DNA of 64,000 nt from Parastagonospora avenae f. sp. tritici 18332-5 (GCA_022559985.1 JAFJTR010000082.1:1-64000); one strand, 5' to 3'; numbered from the stretch's first letter, positions 34,053 to 46,916 are shown. Notes: generated from the sequence alone by a model not told the origin. Made by a program: numbers and translations.

Positions 34053-35878
34053 CTTTTCTGTAACAGGCGGACAGGTAGCAGCAGCAAAGAAAGGCCCGTC
34101 GTAGTTGCACAGGAGAGATTGAGGTCGAGCGTTCGTTCACAGCTACGTGGGTATTGCTTTATTTGAGAGGCGAACGCTTTAGCATCTTAAGACTAACTTA
34201 GGCTTGTGGTTCTTAGAGCCCCTAGCAGAGTCCGGCTCCCCGGAGTCAGTACGAATTTGGGGCAAAGACCACAGCCACCCGCCATGGGCGCCTTATGTTC
34301 TCAATTACAGGGTCACCCATACGGCCATAAGTGATGGGGAAAGCAACTAGGGAACCGGGGAAGGGAAGGGTCTGACTCGACAGTGCAAACCTCGATGCGA
34401 TGGTCCACAAATGCTGGTTTGCCGTTTGGAAAGATGTCGATTAAGTGGTCCAGGTTCATATATCGATGTTTCATGCACCCACTGATTCGCTATTACATAG
34501 TAGGTCCTTCAGCGATTCGTGCGCGCTCCGATCAAACTCAAGTCTGCTATTCGAGAGCAGCTATCATCTTACATGCGATCCTGAACGTAATGAAGTGCAA
34601 AAATGAATTTGGGGTTGGACAGCTTACCATTGCCCTTAGGTGGATCAAAGAGCTTTCAGACACCACGCATACGAATTGTTGGAGCCCCGTGCATTGCCAA
34701 ACCATGAAGCCTGCGCCTTCCTGATCTAAGTTTTGGATAACCTGGGTTCTTTTCGAAATGCTGGCAGTGTAGCCGTGCAGACGGAGTGCAAAACATATGA
34801 CCTGCCGAGGTTCTCGTTTTCCAGTTTGCTCTCAGAACCTTCTTCACACCAAGGACCCTCTTCGGAGAAACTGAAACTTTGTCTCAGAGTCGGAGCCTTC
34901 GAGAACGTCCAATACCGAGCTTCGCAGACCACGATCTACCGGGATGTTCTCCGGGCCGGACACTAGTATCCCACCTAGCGATGTAGTGCGACCAAGCGCA
35001 GATTAGCGGATCGCTCTACAGCAGCACTTGCTGCTAGCCTCAGACGGCTGGGTGATGAACCTGCTAGGCCAGTATTGATAGGTCCAAGGTCGCGGACGAT
35101 AGTACCGGAAGGCCGAAGAAGGCCCGCGTAGCCAGGCACACTCGAGGCCTGTGGCGTGGAGGACGGCGGTGTGTTGTTTTCACTGTGAGAAAACCAAGGG
35201 TGAAGAACAATCTAGTCGAGCCTGGCGTTGCCTCGTAGCGTAGAAGATCATTTTCCAAGGCAGTTGGGCTGCAGCTTGTCAAGTGCAAGACTACTTGACA
35301 TGTGCGGGTGGTAGGTGAAGCGAGGACCTCGCGTCTTGGCTCATGTTTGATACCCAACAGTGCCATGAACCAAGATACTTCCTTGCAAGATCCATCTCGT
35401 TGATGTGTTCGTCGATCGGCGAATGCCGTGCGTGACTCGTGTCACCCTTCAATGGTGTGCTGCCCAGTAGATCATCATTCCCTTTTGACATTTAGAAAAC
35501 TTGCACCGCACGCAGCAGTGCAGCGCATGCATGTTTCCTAGGTGCATTCCTGCCAAGTCGCTGGGTAATCGATGGAGAGAGGTAGGGCAGTCTCGGAAGA
35601 CATACCTTGCACCACTCGAATCATTGTCACCATCGCATTCTACAGACTGAGTGCACTTATCTAACGCTGGCGCGCATTATTCGTGTCCATGTTGCGGTCT
35701 TTGAAGGATTGTATTTCCGTTACGCAGCGACGCCAAAACGATGGGTGTTGTCCAAAGCCTCCCATTCTCCTGTTATACACCTGGCGCGTCTGTCTGATAT
35801 TGATACAGCCTCCGTGGTCTCCGAGATCCAATTATAACAAGCATATCTTACTAATGCAACTTGGCTCTAGAAGCCCTT
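34053..35878. other. intergenic, 1.8 kb, no gene
   Basis: This covers the promoter of the 7TM gene and the 3' flank of VIP1. Several short open frames lack any family signature or splice support. Confidence 0.5.
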
Positions 35879-38800
35879 TCAAGGGTCCAGAGCAGGTGGC
35901 GCTAGCGTTGCAGCCTGTAATTCCTCTCTCCTCTCCCCTGAATCGAGCGCCGAAACAGGTGACGCGATGTTAGCCGCATCGTCTGCAATGGGAAGCAAGA
36001 TTTCATCTTGTCGCTCTTCCGATCTACCTCTTTCGCCATCTTCCGACTTCGTATCACCGTTCTCTTTCATTTTGCCATTGCCGCGACGGTCGCCGTTGCT
36101 GTCTTGGCTAAGGTCGATTGCAACGAAGGATTTGGGAAGCTTGACACTATCATCGTGATTAGGCCTTTCAGCTGAAGATGGGAGGCTGATGTGACTTACG
36201 TATGGAATTTAGCACGCAGTGTCTCAAGTACCTCTTTCCAATCCTGGTGGGCGGTTAGACTGCGACGCGGGGAAAAGCCAATCATATGGCGTGAGTCAAG
36301 TTGCCTGCATGGTGATTAGCGTTGGTGGAACATCCGATACAGATGGGTCCTTACACATCCAGTGGCGCAAAAGCGTGACAACCAGGCGACAATGTGATGC
36401 GGATACTGTAATTGAAAGTATGCGGCTGGTTATCCGTGCTCGAATTCTCCGACTCGTACAACTCAAAGTTGATCTGAGATAGATAATCAAGCTCTGGGAT
36501 AGCATTGCGCTCGATCTTGGTCTTGATACCACCCTCCAGGATACAGTTTAGCAGAGTGTAGATGTGAGATTCTTTGGTGAAGTAGAAGAAGCACTTTGGC
36601 GTATCAGATGCTTGCAGCTCCTCGAGGTCTGCCACAATCTCCTTCAAAAGGGGTAGAGAGGTGAGTAAGCCAATTTCGAGCTTCTCTTCACTCTCAATAC
36701 CGTACTCCTGTGGACCAATGTAATCAAACAATACTTTACACATATGGTACATTTCACGCAGCTTGACGAGGCGAGCATCCATCTGCGCTTTAGATGCAGC
36801 GGTGCCAAGCCCAGTGTAAAGCTTGAAGTACGATTCGTTGACATACAACGGTACCGGAGCAGGCTTGATTGCGATCTCAGATTTACGCCTGAAACCCATA
36901 CGATGGCTGAGACTAGCGCGATGCTCCAAAGGCTTCTCAGGATTGATCTCCTTATTGATGTCTCTTAAGTCGGGCTTGACTGGCTGCTCGGACTGTGCGG
37001 GTGTGTTTTTGCCTGATTGTTCCGGGGAGTTCTGTTTCGAGCTTTCAACGATTGGATCCTCATCAACAAAAGTGGCGTCGGGAGTGAAGACCCATTCGAG
37101 GAAAGAACGGTTGTGTAGTGCATCAAACTTCATGGTGTCATACAGCTCTGAGATCTTACTAGGATCGACCTTATCCGCATCTGCAAATTCTTTGAAGAGC
37201 TTCTCCCAACGTTCTTTGAATAGTTCTGGGCCTTCGTTACAGCACCAACGCGACTGGATGTGATTGACGTTCGTATGTTGATGTAGCGACTGTCCAGGGG
37301 TAGTTGGCTGGGTTGGAGGAGATTGAATAGCAGTAAGCGATGAGACGGCTTCAGAATCGATCTTTTTAAAGTTGTGGTTCATGACGCGCTGATGGAACTT
37401 CATCAAATCCACGACTTGTCTAGCAACAATGTAGGGTTCCGGGATGTCCTTTGGCCATGCAAACTGTGGGGGCGCTTTCGTCCCTGCGCGCAAAAGCGTC
37501 TTTAGCTTCTTTTTGACCTTGTCCATGACATCCTTCGCTGCGTTGGAGTCGTCGAGAAGATCCTTGCGTACCGAGATACGTTCCTCTAGGTACTGATCCT
37601 TGTCGAGGAAAGATGCGCCAAATATTTGGGCACTCGTTGTGACTCTTCGCTCTGAGCTGCTGAAAATGCTTACATCGTCCAAGACATCCCGGTTCATGAG
37701 CATCAAGTCGTTGCGGAAATTGGCACCCATGTCCTGAGTTTGATGACGTGCAGAGTGCGTTGGTTCTCCACCCCACTTGATGATTAGTTGCAATTTGTCA
37801 AGTACCATGTTGTTGTCCTGAGCGGTTATGCGAGACAAGGTGACACCGGACATGGAATCGCTTCTGTTCTTCAGTCGCTCGATTTCTGTCTCATCGGAGG
37901 CAGCGGGCGTGGCGTCCTTCCCTTCGTCGGATACGGATCCTTGTCGTGGCGCGTTTGTGGTGTCTTCAGGCAGCGATTCTCCTGGCAGAAGTTCCTCCTT
38001 TTTTCTCTTGCGGAACATTGGTTTGATTTGAACCTTGGTACCCGGCCAAGCACCCTTCTTGTTGAGGTACAATTGCAGCTCGCGAAGCTTCTTCATGTCT
38101 TCGAGCTCCTCGTCCATGGCTACTTTAACCGCATCATTAACGCTCTGAAGTGCGACTTGGCCTATCAATAGCACTTCAGCTTGATGGCCCTTCAGCAGAT
38201 CCACAAAAGGCTTCGAGTGAAAGGTGTACTTGAACTTTTGCTTAGGCGTTCGATCAGCATGTCGGACTACGGCGACCACACCCTTCAGCTTCCATTGTGC
38301 CGCAGAAGCTGGTGGAGGCACCGGTATTTGCTCTTCCGACTGCGAGGCTTCTTGCTCGAGATGCAGATCGGCGTCGTCGAAGACGGGAGGAAGCGAGATG
38401 TCTGGCTCTGAAGATGGTTTGTCCGCAGAAGTTGGAATCGCGGGAGGAAAGAGCAGAGGATTAGGCTTTTCTGTAGTCGGTGAAGCTGCGATGGGGGTTG
38501 TGCTTAGTGATGTCTCAGGTGAAGAGGGCACGGTGCTTGCGTGCCGCATGTGGGGCAGATGGGTAGAAGAATGGTAGTGATTCGCCATTTTGGACATACT
38601 AGGACTTTTGAATATCTTACCGAAAACCTTGCGGTGTTCGCTCTTGCGGGCGGTGGCAGCGTCTTCAGGCGCCTTTTGTGCGTCGGCGGCGGCGGACTGG
38701 GCGACGTCTTTGCGTTGTTTGCGATGTATCTCCTTGATGAACATGTCTTTAAGAATGTTGGCCGCTCTGTCGTAGTAGTCGCCGTTGTCCTTTACAAAGC

Positions 38801-40073
38801 TCCATCCGTTCACGTCGATGACGAAACTGTTGCCGTCAGTGCGCAGGAGATCGAAGCCGCAGACTCGTTGGCCGAAACCTTCGGAGATTCTTGATGCCAT
38901 TGCAGCCTCATGTTCGTTGAGCTTGGTCACATAGCGAACCTCCTTTCCACTCGGATTACGCTTGACCAGACCATCGACGACAGGCGACTTGCGAGTCTCG
39001 GCATGGCAGAAAGATGGCCCGACAGTATACGCCTTGACGTCTTCCGAGTTCTCAGTCTGAAGGAACTGCTCGTAAATGTAGCTGCTTGTGGGATCGAGAA
39101 TGGACCTAGGCACTTCAAGAGTATCATCCTTCTCCGAGCTCTTGTTGTTAACCTTGCGGAAGAGTCGTCGGCCGCCACCGCCATCCTTCTTGTGGAAGTA
39201 TATGTGAATGTTGTGATCTTCTCCACTCACTGGCTTCTCGACGAAAGGCTTGGTCAGTGTGACGCCGTCGACGAGGATGGTGTTGCCGTCGTCTACGAGC
39301 TCGACCTGCTTGGGCGGCTGGACACCGCCGCCTGTGCCATCGTCGGGCCCTTCGAGCTTCAGGCCTGTCCGCTCGAAGACGGATTTGGCGAATTCGGGCG
39401 ATTGAAGTCGGGGCCCGCCGTCACGCGTCACATCAATGCGCCTGGGGGTGGGCACGCTCAGCTTGTCGAGGATACCCAGGCAGAGGCGACGGTCCCACAG
39501 GACTTGCTGCATGGGCAGGTCGTTGACGCAGAAGGGCTTGCGCAGGCGCACGTAGGCAATGGCCTTGTCCAGCGGGAAGCCATCGGAGAAGAAGGAGATG
39601 AGGAAGTCGCAGACGGGCCAGTTCTCGACGGCCTCGTCCAGGATGATCTTGTCGCCGAAGATCTTGACATCAAACTCCTCGACGAGCTTGCCGAAGATGT
39701 TGCGGGCGGGCTTGCTGCGGGCCTTGGACTCGAGGGCGCAGACGCCGATGATGCCCTTGGTGGGCTTCTTCTCACGCATGTCTCTGCTGGCGGGGCTGCT
39801 GCTGGTGGCAGTGCTCCCGCTGATGCGGCGCTGGGCGGTGCGGCTTCGCGAGCGGCGTGGCTGCGTGGAGAGGGCTGGCTGGGCGGCCAGGGCCAGATTG
39901 GTGGCCGAGCTGGAGGCATTGGAGGGCGTCAGACTTGGGGCGGCATTGGCAGCCTGCTCCTGGGGAAACAGCGTCTGCGTGGGCGAGAGTTTAGGGCCCA
40001 GGGTGCCGTTCTGGCGCGTGGTTTCGACCGTCAGCGAGGAAGTCGCGGTGGTTGTGTGTGGGGCGCCTTCCAT
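35879..40073 (-). CDS. VIP1: Vip1/Asp1 inositol hexakisphosphate and pentakisphosphate kinase
   Basis: Exons 40073-36355, 36304-36200 and 36146-35879 join in frame (donors GTAAGG and GTAAGT) to 1363 residues. A Ser/Ala-rich leader precedes the ATP-grasp kinase domain (about 107-445; starts KGIIGVCALESKA, includes the EKP motif of FVEKPVSGEDHN, ends VIDVNGWSFVKDNGDYYD). A Ser/Pro-rich linker leads to the histidine-acid-phosphatase-like domain, opening with VRHADRTPKQK at 604-613. The enzyme makes 1-position inositol pyrophosphates (IP7/IP8) and its second domain removes them. The relatives act in phosphate signalling, polarity and microtubule control. The last two exons restore the conserved LDSRHMIGFSPRRSLT and an acidic tail. 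Confidence 0.96.
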
Positions 40074-40142
40074 CTTGGGGACTGTGCTCGTGTTAGCCGG
40101 GTGTACATTACTATTCCTGTATTATTCTTCAGGAGTGCGTCA

Positions 40143-40679
40143 CTAGCACATGCCTTCGAATTCAGAGCCTGCCAGCGAGCTGCGGCCGCTCCAGCTGTGG
40201 CCGCGCGTGTTGGCGTAGATGGCCGAGCCGATCGAGTACAGCGACGAGAACGACAGGCGCTTGTTCTCGGGGGCGTCGGCGTCGGGTGGTGGTCGCGGTG
40301 GTGGTGGTTTCAGGGCGTCCGGGAGCATCAGGGCATTCAATGGAACAAGACTGCTGGTGCGGGTACCCTCTAGCGTAGGCGTCGTCTCTACCTCTTCGAT
40401 AGCAGAGCCGTTGGCGCTGTTGCTGCTATTACTGCTCCGCGCATGGCCAAAAAAGTCCAAGATGCTGTCCGATGCCTTGGACGCTCGCCGCTGGGGAAGC
40501 TGTCGAATTGCCTGCGATCCAGAGGGTGGAAGCGACACACTGGCCCTGCCCACCGAGTCTCCACCCATCTCCGGCTCGCTCGACCTCGCTTTCCTGTCTG
40601 CCGGCAACGACCCGGCCATCAGCTGCTGCCATGAGCGCGTGCTCTCTGCGCTCGCGGTGCGCGACAGCGAGTGCTCCAT
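40143..40679 (-). CDS. Ser-rich protein or possible upstream exon of VIP1
   Basis: A 178-codon frame (start MEHSLSRTASAESTRSW) ends RGHSWSGRSSLAGSEFEGMC only 69 bp before the VIP1 ATG, on the same strand. The C-terminal RLSFSSLYSIGSAIY and the Ser-rich body read as genuine fungal protein. A GTGCTAG donor lies at 40150 just before the stop, and a CTAAC branch with CACAG acceptor lies before VIP1. That splice would put VIP1 out of frame; only the poor CGAG acceptor near 40087 keeps frame. So it may be a separate short gene, a misread 5' exon, or a leader cistron. The opposite strand is also open here but less convincing. Confidence 0.5.
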   Translation of the reverse strand: MEHSLSRTASAESTRSWQQLMAGSLPADRKARSSEPEMGGDSVGRASVSLPPSGSQAIRQLPQRRASKASDSILDFFGHARSSNSSNSANGSAIEEVETTPTLEGTRTSSLVPLNALMLPDALKPPPPRPPPDADAPENKRLSFSSLYSIGSAIYANTRGHSWSGRSSLAGSEFEGMC

Positions 40680-41340
40680 GGCGAGTCTGCAGTTTTGCTC
40701 GGCGACGTTGGATGCTCACAAATTGCTTCTTCGACAAGCGAGCGCCATGATGACGTATGAGGGGAGATGGGGTCTATGTAGGACCGAGTCTACAGTGCGG
40801 CCGGACATGTCTTTGACGCGGCGTTACTGCACCCAGCCTGACACAGCATGCTCGAGCCTCTCGTCATGAATGGACGCACTTCCTGCAACGTGGTGAGCCA
40901 TCACGAGCCTCGGAATGCCACCCTTGCCTGCACGTCGTGCGCTTAGTGCGTCGCTTCTGCACGTCTGCCAACACCACGACGATCATAACGGCAGGGACTA
41001 TTACTATTTGCACGAGAGAGCATGTGTTTCGCTGGGAGCATGTCTTCGAAATCATCGTGAAGGATGGGTCTGAATCTTCTGGGTCTGACGGATAGACATG
41101 TGCCTCTGTCTCTGCCATTCTAGGTATCAGCCTCGTCTACGCCAATGCATGGCCAGGCTCGCCCAGGAACAGTCGTCCGCATGTGTATATCTCAGCATGC
41201 TATGCCACATGCTACGTACGTCCGTGCTCACCTCCGCTCCGCTCCGCAAAAATTCTGGCACAGCGCAAGCTCAGCAGCTATTGCCAGCAGGACATGCGCC
41301 AGCCCCTACACGACGTTGATTTACTCGTGTGGCAATCAAC
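40680..41340. other. divergent intergenic region
   Basis: About 660 bp between the minus-strand frame at 40679 and the UTP21 start, probably a bidirectional promoter. No other gene is seen. Confidence 0.5.
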
Positions 41341-44300
41341 ATGGCAAGTCCAAAGGTGCACGCCGCAAGCGCAGGTGGTCCCGTGACCAAGCGCCAAAAA
41401 ATGCATGTCGACGGCGAGAAAAGCTCGTCCGCTGTCGTTCGCCAGTCCAAGATCTTCGCGCCTTTCCGAGTATGTTTGTGTACATTCACCGTCATGTGTC
41501 CCGACTGCTGACATGACATCAGACCGTCGGCCTCGTTTCTCCTACCAGTGTCCCCTTCACATCTCTCCCGCTCGGCAAAACCACCTTCCAGATCACCACA
41601 TCCGTCGGCCGCTCCCTGCAGACGTACGACCTCAAGCGCGGGCTGAACCTCGTCTTCATCACCCGCCCGCAGACCCCAGAAGAAATCACCGCGACATTGG
41701 CATGGAAGAAGGTCGTCTTTGCCGCCTGGTCTGGTAGTACGCGCAATGCCACCGCGAGGGGTGTCTGGGTGTACCAGCGCGGCAAGAAGGTCGCCGAGCT
41801 GGAGCTGCCGCAGGGTGGCATCGAGAAGATCAGCAGACTCGTAGTAATGGGCGAGTGGATTGTAGCCTGTGGAACGAACAAGATCGACGTCTGGAAGACA
41901 GCCACGCTGGAGCATTACACCACCTTGCACGGCGCATCGTCGAGCAACCTGTCTGGCTGCATCTGCAATATGCCGACATATCTGAACAAGGTCTTTGTCG
42001 GCAGGCAGGACGGCTCAGTCGAGATTTGGAATCTGAGCACCGGAAAGCTGCTCTACACGCTGCTGCCGCCCGCCGCAGACTTCGGTGCCGTCACCGCAAT
42101 GCAGCCAACACCTGCTTTGTCGCTCCTCGCAATCGCATACCAATCAGGGCCCGTCACCATCCACAACATTCGCACGGATAAAGAAATCATGCGCTTGAAC
42201 ACTGGAGGCTCGCAGAAGTTTCCAGTGACGTCCATCACCTTCAGGACGGATGGGTTGGGGGCTGGCGACGATGGCCGTGAAGATGGTGTCATGGCCACTT
42301 CGAGCAGAGAGAGCGGCGATGTCACTTTCTGGGACCTGAATAAGGGCGGGCGCAAAATGGGTACACTGCGAGGAGCTCATAGCCCACCGCCATCCGCTAG
42401 TGGTGGTGTTGGTGGCGGTATCAGCAAGGTCGAGTTCCTCGCTGGCCAGGCAGTCATCGTTTCCAGTGGTCTTGACAACTCCTTGAAGAGCTGGATCTTC
42501 GATGAAACCCCGTTCTCGCCCCTCCCTCGCATTCTGCATTCACGCGGTGGACATGCGGCTCCAGTGTCGGCCTTGCGGTTTTTGCCTTCGAATTCTGATG
42601 GCTCTGATGATACTGGAAAATGGTTGCTCAGCGCAAGCCAGGACCGTAGCCTATGGGGATGGAGTTTGCGACGTGATGGGCAAAGCACCGAGCTGAGCCA
42701 GGGTGCAATTCAGAAGAAGGCGAAGAAGATGGGTCTGCTGAATGGCAATGCCGAAGGATCAAGGCATCATGCGAAGCTGGAGGACCTCAAAGCCCCGACC
42801 ATTACCTGTATGGCTTGCTCCCTCAACCGTGACGGTGGAATGGGAGCAATGCCCGGCGTTGCTGGCATCTGGAACAACTCCTCCAAGGTGAAAGGGCAAG
42901 ACAAAAAGGCCTCAGAGGTCAGCATGACTGGCTGGGAGAGCATCGTCACTGGTCATGCCGGCGACAAAACGGCGAGAACATGGTTCTGGGGACGCAAGCG
43001 AGCAGGCAGGTGGGCTTTTGACACCAGTGACGGTAGTCCAGTTAAGAGTGTTGCAATTTCCGCTTGTGGGACATTTGCGCTAATTGGTTCTGCTGGTGGA
43101 GCTATTGACATGTACAACCTACAATCTGGACAACACCGACGAAGGTTTCCGGCGCGCTTGACTCCCGCCGAGGCGAAGAAGCACAAGTTGCAACAGCTTC
43201 AAGCCGAGGACAGTATGTTCGGAACGGATATAGAACCCCGCCGGAAGTTTGCCAAGGGCGAAGGCAAGCACAAGGGAGCAGTCACTGGTCTCGCCGTGGA
43301 TGGTCTCAATCGAACCGTCATCAGCAGTTCGGATGATGGCAAGGTCAAGGTGCGTCCAATGCGTCCAATGATCAGCGACTCGGTATATATGCTAACAGGC
43401 CACAGTTCTGGGACTTTACTACTGGTGTATTGCTCCATGAAATTGATTGGTATCCAATGACCAAGGTTCTCGGTCTACGATACCACCACAACAGCGACCT
43501 AGTAGCTTTGAGCTGCGACGACGGTTCTATACGTGTCCTTGACATCGAGACGAAGAAACTCATTCGTGAGCTATGGGCTTCCCACTCACATGCAGAGATG
43601 CAGACGCTCGATTATACGTTTTCAAACGACGGTCGGTGGATTATCTCCGCAGCATCAGATTCGACGATCAGGGTATGGGACCTTCCCACTGGCCACCTCA
43701 TTGATGCAATGAAACTACCGAAGAAGTGCAACGCCGTCGCTTTCTCGCCTTCAGGCGAGTTCCTCGCCACCGGTTCAGACGATGAAGTTGCTGTGCATAT
43801 CTGGACAAACCGGACCCTGTTCACACACGTCTCAACCCGGCAAATCAGGGAGGAAGACATTGCCGCCGTCACTGCGCCCACTGCGTCTGGCGAAGGTGGG
43901 GTGGCTGTCGTCGAGGCTGCTGCCGAAGAATCAAAGGAAGAAGAATTCGATGAAACTACGGTTCCTGTAATGGATCAGCTGAGTGACAACATCACGACGC
44001 TTAGTCTTGTACCCAAATCGCGTTGGCAAACTTTGCTACACCTTGACGTTATCCGCGCGCGTAACAAGCCAAAAGAGGCTCCGAAGGCTCCAGAAAAGGC
44101 TCCTTTCTTCCTGCCTTCTATAGGGCAAGACACGGCTTCGACTACAGACAACGCTTTGGCACCTTTCAGTAAAGATACAGCTTCCCGCATCTCCAGTTCC
44201 GCCTTGACTTCGCGATCATCAGCTGCGACAGCGACAAACGAGTTCACACGCCATCTTGCCCTCGCGGCGGACACAAATGATTACACTACTCTACTTACCC

Positions 44301-44611
44301 ACCTTTCGTCCCTCCCGCCATCTGCGGCAGACATTGCAATTCGTACTCTTGATACGACAGAGCCATATACCGAGCTTCGAACTTTTATTCGAGCGCTCAC
44401 CGCGAGGCTACAGGAACGGAGAGATTACGAACTTGTGCAAACATGGATGAGTGTATTCTTAAGACTACATGGCGACGTTGTTGTCCAAGAGGCAGATCTT
44501 GTAAACGAGCTGAAAAAGTGGCAAGAAGAAGCGAAGCGCGAAAGCGAAAGAGTTGCTGGGCTGGTCGGTTACAGTGTGGGTGTCGTGGGCTGGGTGAGAA
44601 GCGCCCGATAG
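41341..44611 (+). CDS. UTP21: U3 snoRNP WD40 protein Utp21 (WDR36)
   Basis: Exons 41341-41469, 41523-43349 and 43406-44611 (all phase 0, introns 53 and 56 bp) encode 1053 residues. The N-terminus is followed by two WD40 propellers, with repeats such as VFVGRQDGSVEIWNLSTGKL, VIVSSGLDNSLKSWIFD, LLSASQDRSLWGWSL and WIISAASDSTIRVWDLPTG. After the last repeat (VAVHIWTNRTLF) comes the C-terminal Utp21-specific helical domain, with SRWQTLLHLDVI and the end IRTLDTTEPY...FIRALTARL. Utp21 is a UTP-B component of the small-subunit processome and acts in nucleolar 18S rRNA maturation. Joining exon 3 restores KVKFWDFTTGVLLHEI. I start at ATG 41341. Confidence 0.95.
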
Positions 44612-45226
44612 ACGTCTTCCTAGGCACTCAAAATTTAATATACATGTTACCTGTCCAACCGAGCTCTCTAGAAAACAACTACCTTTGTCCTTTGCTCCTT
44701 GCGCTTTGACTCGTCCTGCGCGCTAGCTCGATACCAGAAAGACTTGGTGACATCTGGAGTAGAAGATGCGTTGTTGACGTCAAATCTAGACATGTGCTCA
44801 GACGCAAAAGCGCTACATGTTAGCTACTACGAAAGGCGGATAAGACGTCAACTACTGCCTCGTTGAGTGACAGAAGGATCATTGTACTCAACAATAGTTC
44901 CTAATCTATGATGACTGACTACTGCTCCATCCAATATCTACGACTTATGCCAATTCACGTTCGCCTCGTCGTTAAGACTCTTTAGCGTTACGTGCTTATT
45001 GCTTCTTACGCCAACACCTAGCTCTTCCTCTGCAACGCTGCTTCTTTGCCCATAGGTTTTTTGCAGGTTGCAGATAGGTTACGGGTATCCTTAAGCGCTC
45101 TCTCAAGTATAATTCTCAACACTAACAGGAATTAGAAGGGTATGAATCTACAATGCTCGACCAGATGGCCAAGATCATTCGGGGAATCTGCGTTGAAGTG
45201 TGTATATACTGGTCAACACAACAATC
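44612..45226. other. intergenic, no gene
   Basis: This is the 3' flank of UTP21 and the promoter of the next plus-strand gene, with a GTATATAC TATA-like motif near 45201-45208. Confidence 0.5.
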
Positions 45227-45997
45227 ATGGCTGACACCGAAGGCTTTCCCGCGCCTGTGGTGCAGACTGATATCAAGGCCATCTTGACGGCTCGACAGTG
45301 GTTCGAAACAAACTGGAAGAAGAGCGAGTGCGACACAAACAAGGAAGAGAGGCAAAGCGCCTTGTATGAGAAATTATGTTATCAGATCGAGCTCTTGATA
45401 ATTGCATATAGACGGAGGGCTAGGTATAGCGCTGCGAAGAGGACGGTTTCTGTTAACTGTATTGGTGTCGAGGAAGCATCTGTGATGGCAGATAGCCTCA
45501 ACGAGGCCATGACAGCCTGCCAACTACATCAAGGGCAGGTCATGTACCACGAAATTTCAGATGACCTCCACAAGCTCTTTCACACGACTGCACTCTCTGG
45601 ACTTCACGTCGGGTGGATCGTTCACCCTACGACAAAAGGTGAGCGAGAGCCTGACATAGTCAAACCTGTCTATGTTTCGGCCACACACTACGGAAACCTA
45701 CTATACAGAGCATGGAAAGGTCGCATTGTAAAGCTCTTGCAGGCAGTGCGCATGCCTGGTGCTGACGATAACTCGGTCAAAGCTCTTGCAACCCATCAAA
45801 GGGAGCTACTTTCAACACTAGTGTATCTATACCGCGGAGCTTTCATCGATGTCATGGAACTTCGAGACCTGACCGTGACCTATGCTGCACTAAGCCATGT
45901 ACTAGCATGGGCTGATAAAGTTCTACCATTGGACTTGAAAGATCTTAGCCAAGTTGTCAAGGTCGTTAAAGATTGGTCTGCGGTCAGGGGCCTCTAG
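45227..45997 (+). CDS. hypothetical protein with a degraded relative at 56.8 kb
   Basis: A single frame of 256 codons runs from ATG 45227 (MADTEGFPAPVVQTD). It is mostly alpha-helical in appearance, without signal peptide or membrane segment. The C-terminal half (KPVYV...YRAWKGR, RMPGADD, then ADKVLPLDLKDLSQVVKVVKDWS) has a recognisable but frameshifted counterpart at 56797-57160. Similarity between the two loci continues past this gene's TAG stop (AAKVQEFG here, AAKTQELG there), so the stop may be recent. No known family is recognised. It may belong to a lineage-specific gene family. Confidence 0.55.
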   Translation: MADTEGFPAPVVQTDIKAILTARQWFETNWKKSECDTNKEERQSALYEKLCYQIELLIIAYRRRARYSAAKRTVSVNCIGVEEASVMADSLNEAMTACQLHQGQVMYHEISDDLHKLFHTTALSGLHVGWIVHPTTKGEREPDIVKPVYVSATHYGNLLYRAWKGRIVKLLQAVRMPGADDNSVKALATHQRELLSTLVYLYRGAFIDVMELRDLTVTYAALSHVLAWADKVLPLDLKDLSQVVKVVKDWSAVRGL

Positions 45998-46179
45998 GCA
46001 GCGAAAGTCCAAGAGTTTGGCGCGAAAAAACAAGGTGTCTCACACTTCGATAGCATATGCGGCCGCCTACATCCATGCATTCAGCGGCTCACCCGCAGAA
46101 CCCTTGACAGACTACTAGTACTCTATACACTTGTCTTGTCGCATTTGGCGATGCGCATGTTTGTGCATCTGGAACCGGA

Positions 46180-46916
46180 GTGCAGTCTCTTGAGGTCTGT
46201 AAGGACAGAGTGGCGAGCCCACTGACAGCGTTTGCGGAGGGTTGGTCCCTGGAGACGGCGAAGGTCGCGAAGGCGTTGAAGCAGCCGGACAGACACAGGA
46301 CCTTCGTCCTCTCGGACGTCCCTCAACTCAACACCATGAGCCTCATAGTCACTGGAAACATGACGCAAGTGGCCGTGTCGTTGGGCGATGCCCACGCGCA
46401 AGGCATCCTACGGTCCCCGTTCCAGGCTCCTCCAGATGCTTTGATCCACTTCGTGTGTGCTGGATAGCCACTCTTTGATAAACACTTCTTCGCCGCGATG
46501 GAAGCTATGGTGCAAGCCACCAACACCACCTCGCTCAAGCGGCCCTTGCTGTCTGTCTATATTCTGGTGTTCAAGTCAGTGAAGGAAGCCAGTCCCGCCC
46601 TAGAGCAGGAGTAGGCACAGCTGCAGGTCAAGCAATTTGTTTCGAAGTACTAGTAAGTGGAGGGGACAAGCACAGTGGAAAAGACAACGTGACTAAAAAA
46701 TCTCGTAGCAACGCGGGCGTAAAATGCCACAACGCGATTGTGCTAAAAGGACTGGAGTACATCGGGACTCGTGTCGCAGAAGCATTGACGCAACTCACAC
46801 CAGAGAGTGCCAGACTGGCGAGGATCCAAATTCGCGGTATTGTGGCTCTGTTTGACCAGGTTGGGAATAAGGGATACCTCGATCTCACAGCGGGCAACTC
46901 GCGAGAGCCTAGATGA
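46180..46916 (+). pseudogene. gene remnant with two in-frame TAG codons, unknown family
   Basis: A continuous protein-like frame runs from about 46180 through TFVLSDVPQLNTMSLIV, a first TAG at 46465, KHFFAAMEAMVQATN, a second TAG near 46612 (between ALEQE and AQLQVKQF), to KY at 46652. A good intron (46653-46708; GTAAGT donor, GACTAA branch, GTAG acceptor) then joins in frame to NAGVKCHNAIVLKG and a tail ending at 46916. Both stops are one C-to-T change from CAG. That the frame and splice survive around two stops points to a recent pseudogene. The N-terminus cannot be placed and no family is recognised. Confidence 0.5.

Noticed and set aside
38910..40373. 487-codon open frame on the plus strand
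   Set aside because: Antisense to the VIP1 kinase domain; no domain and an odd composition.
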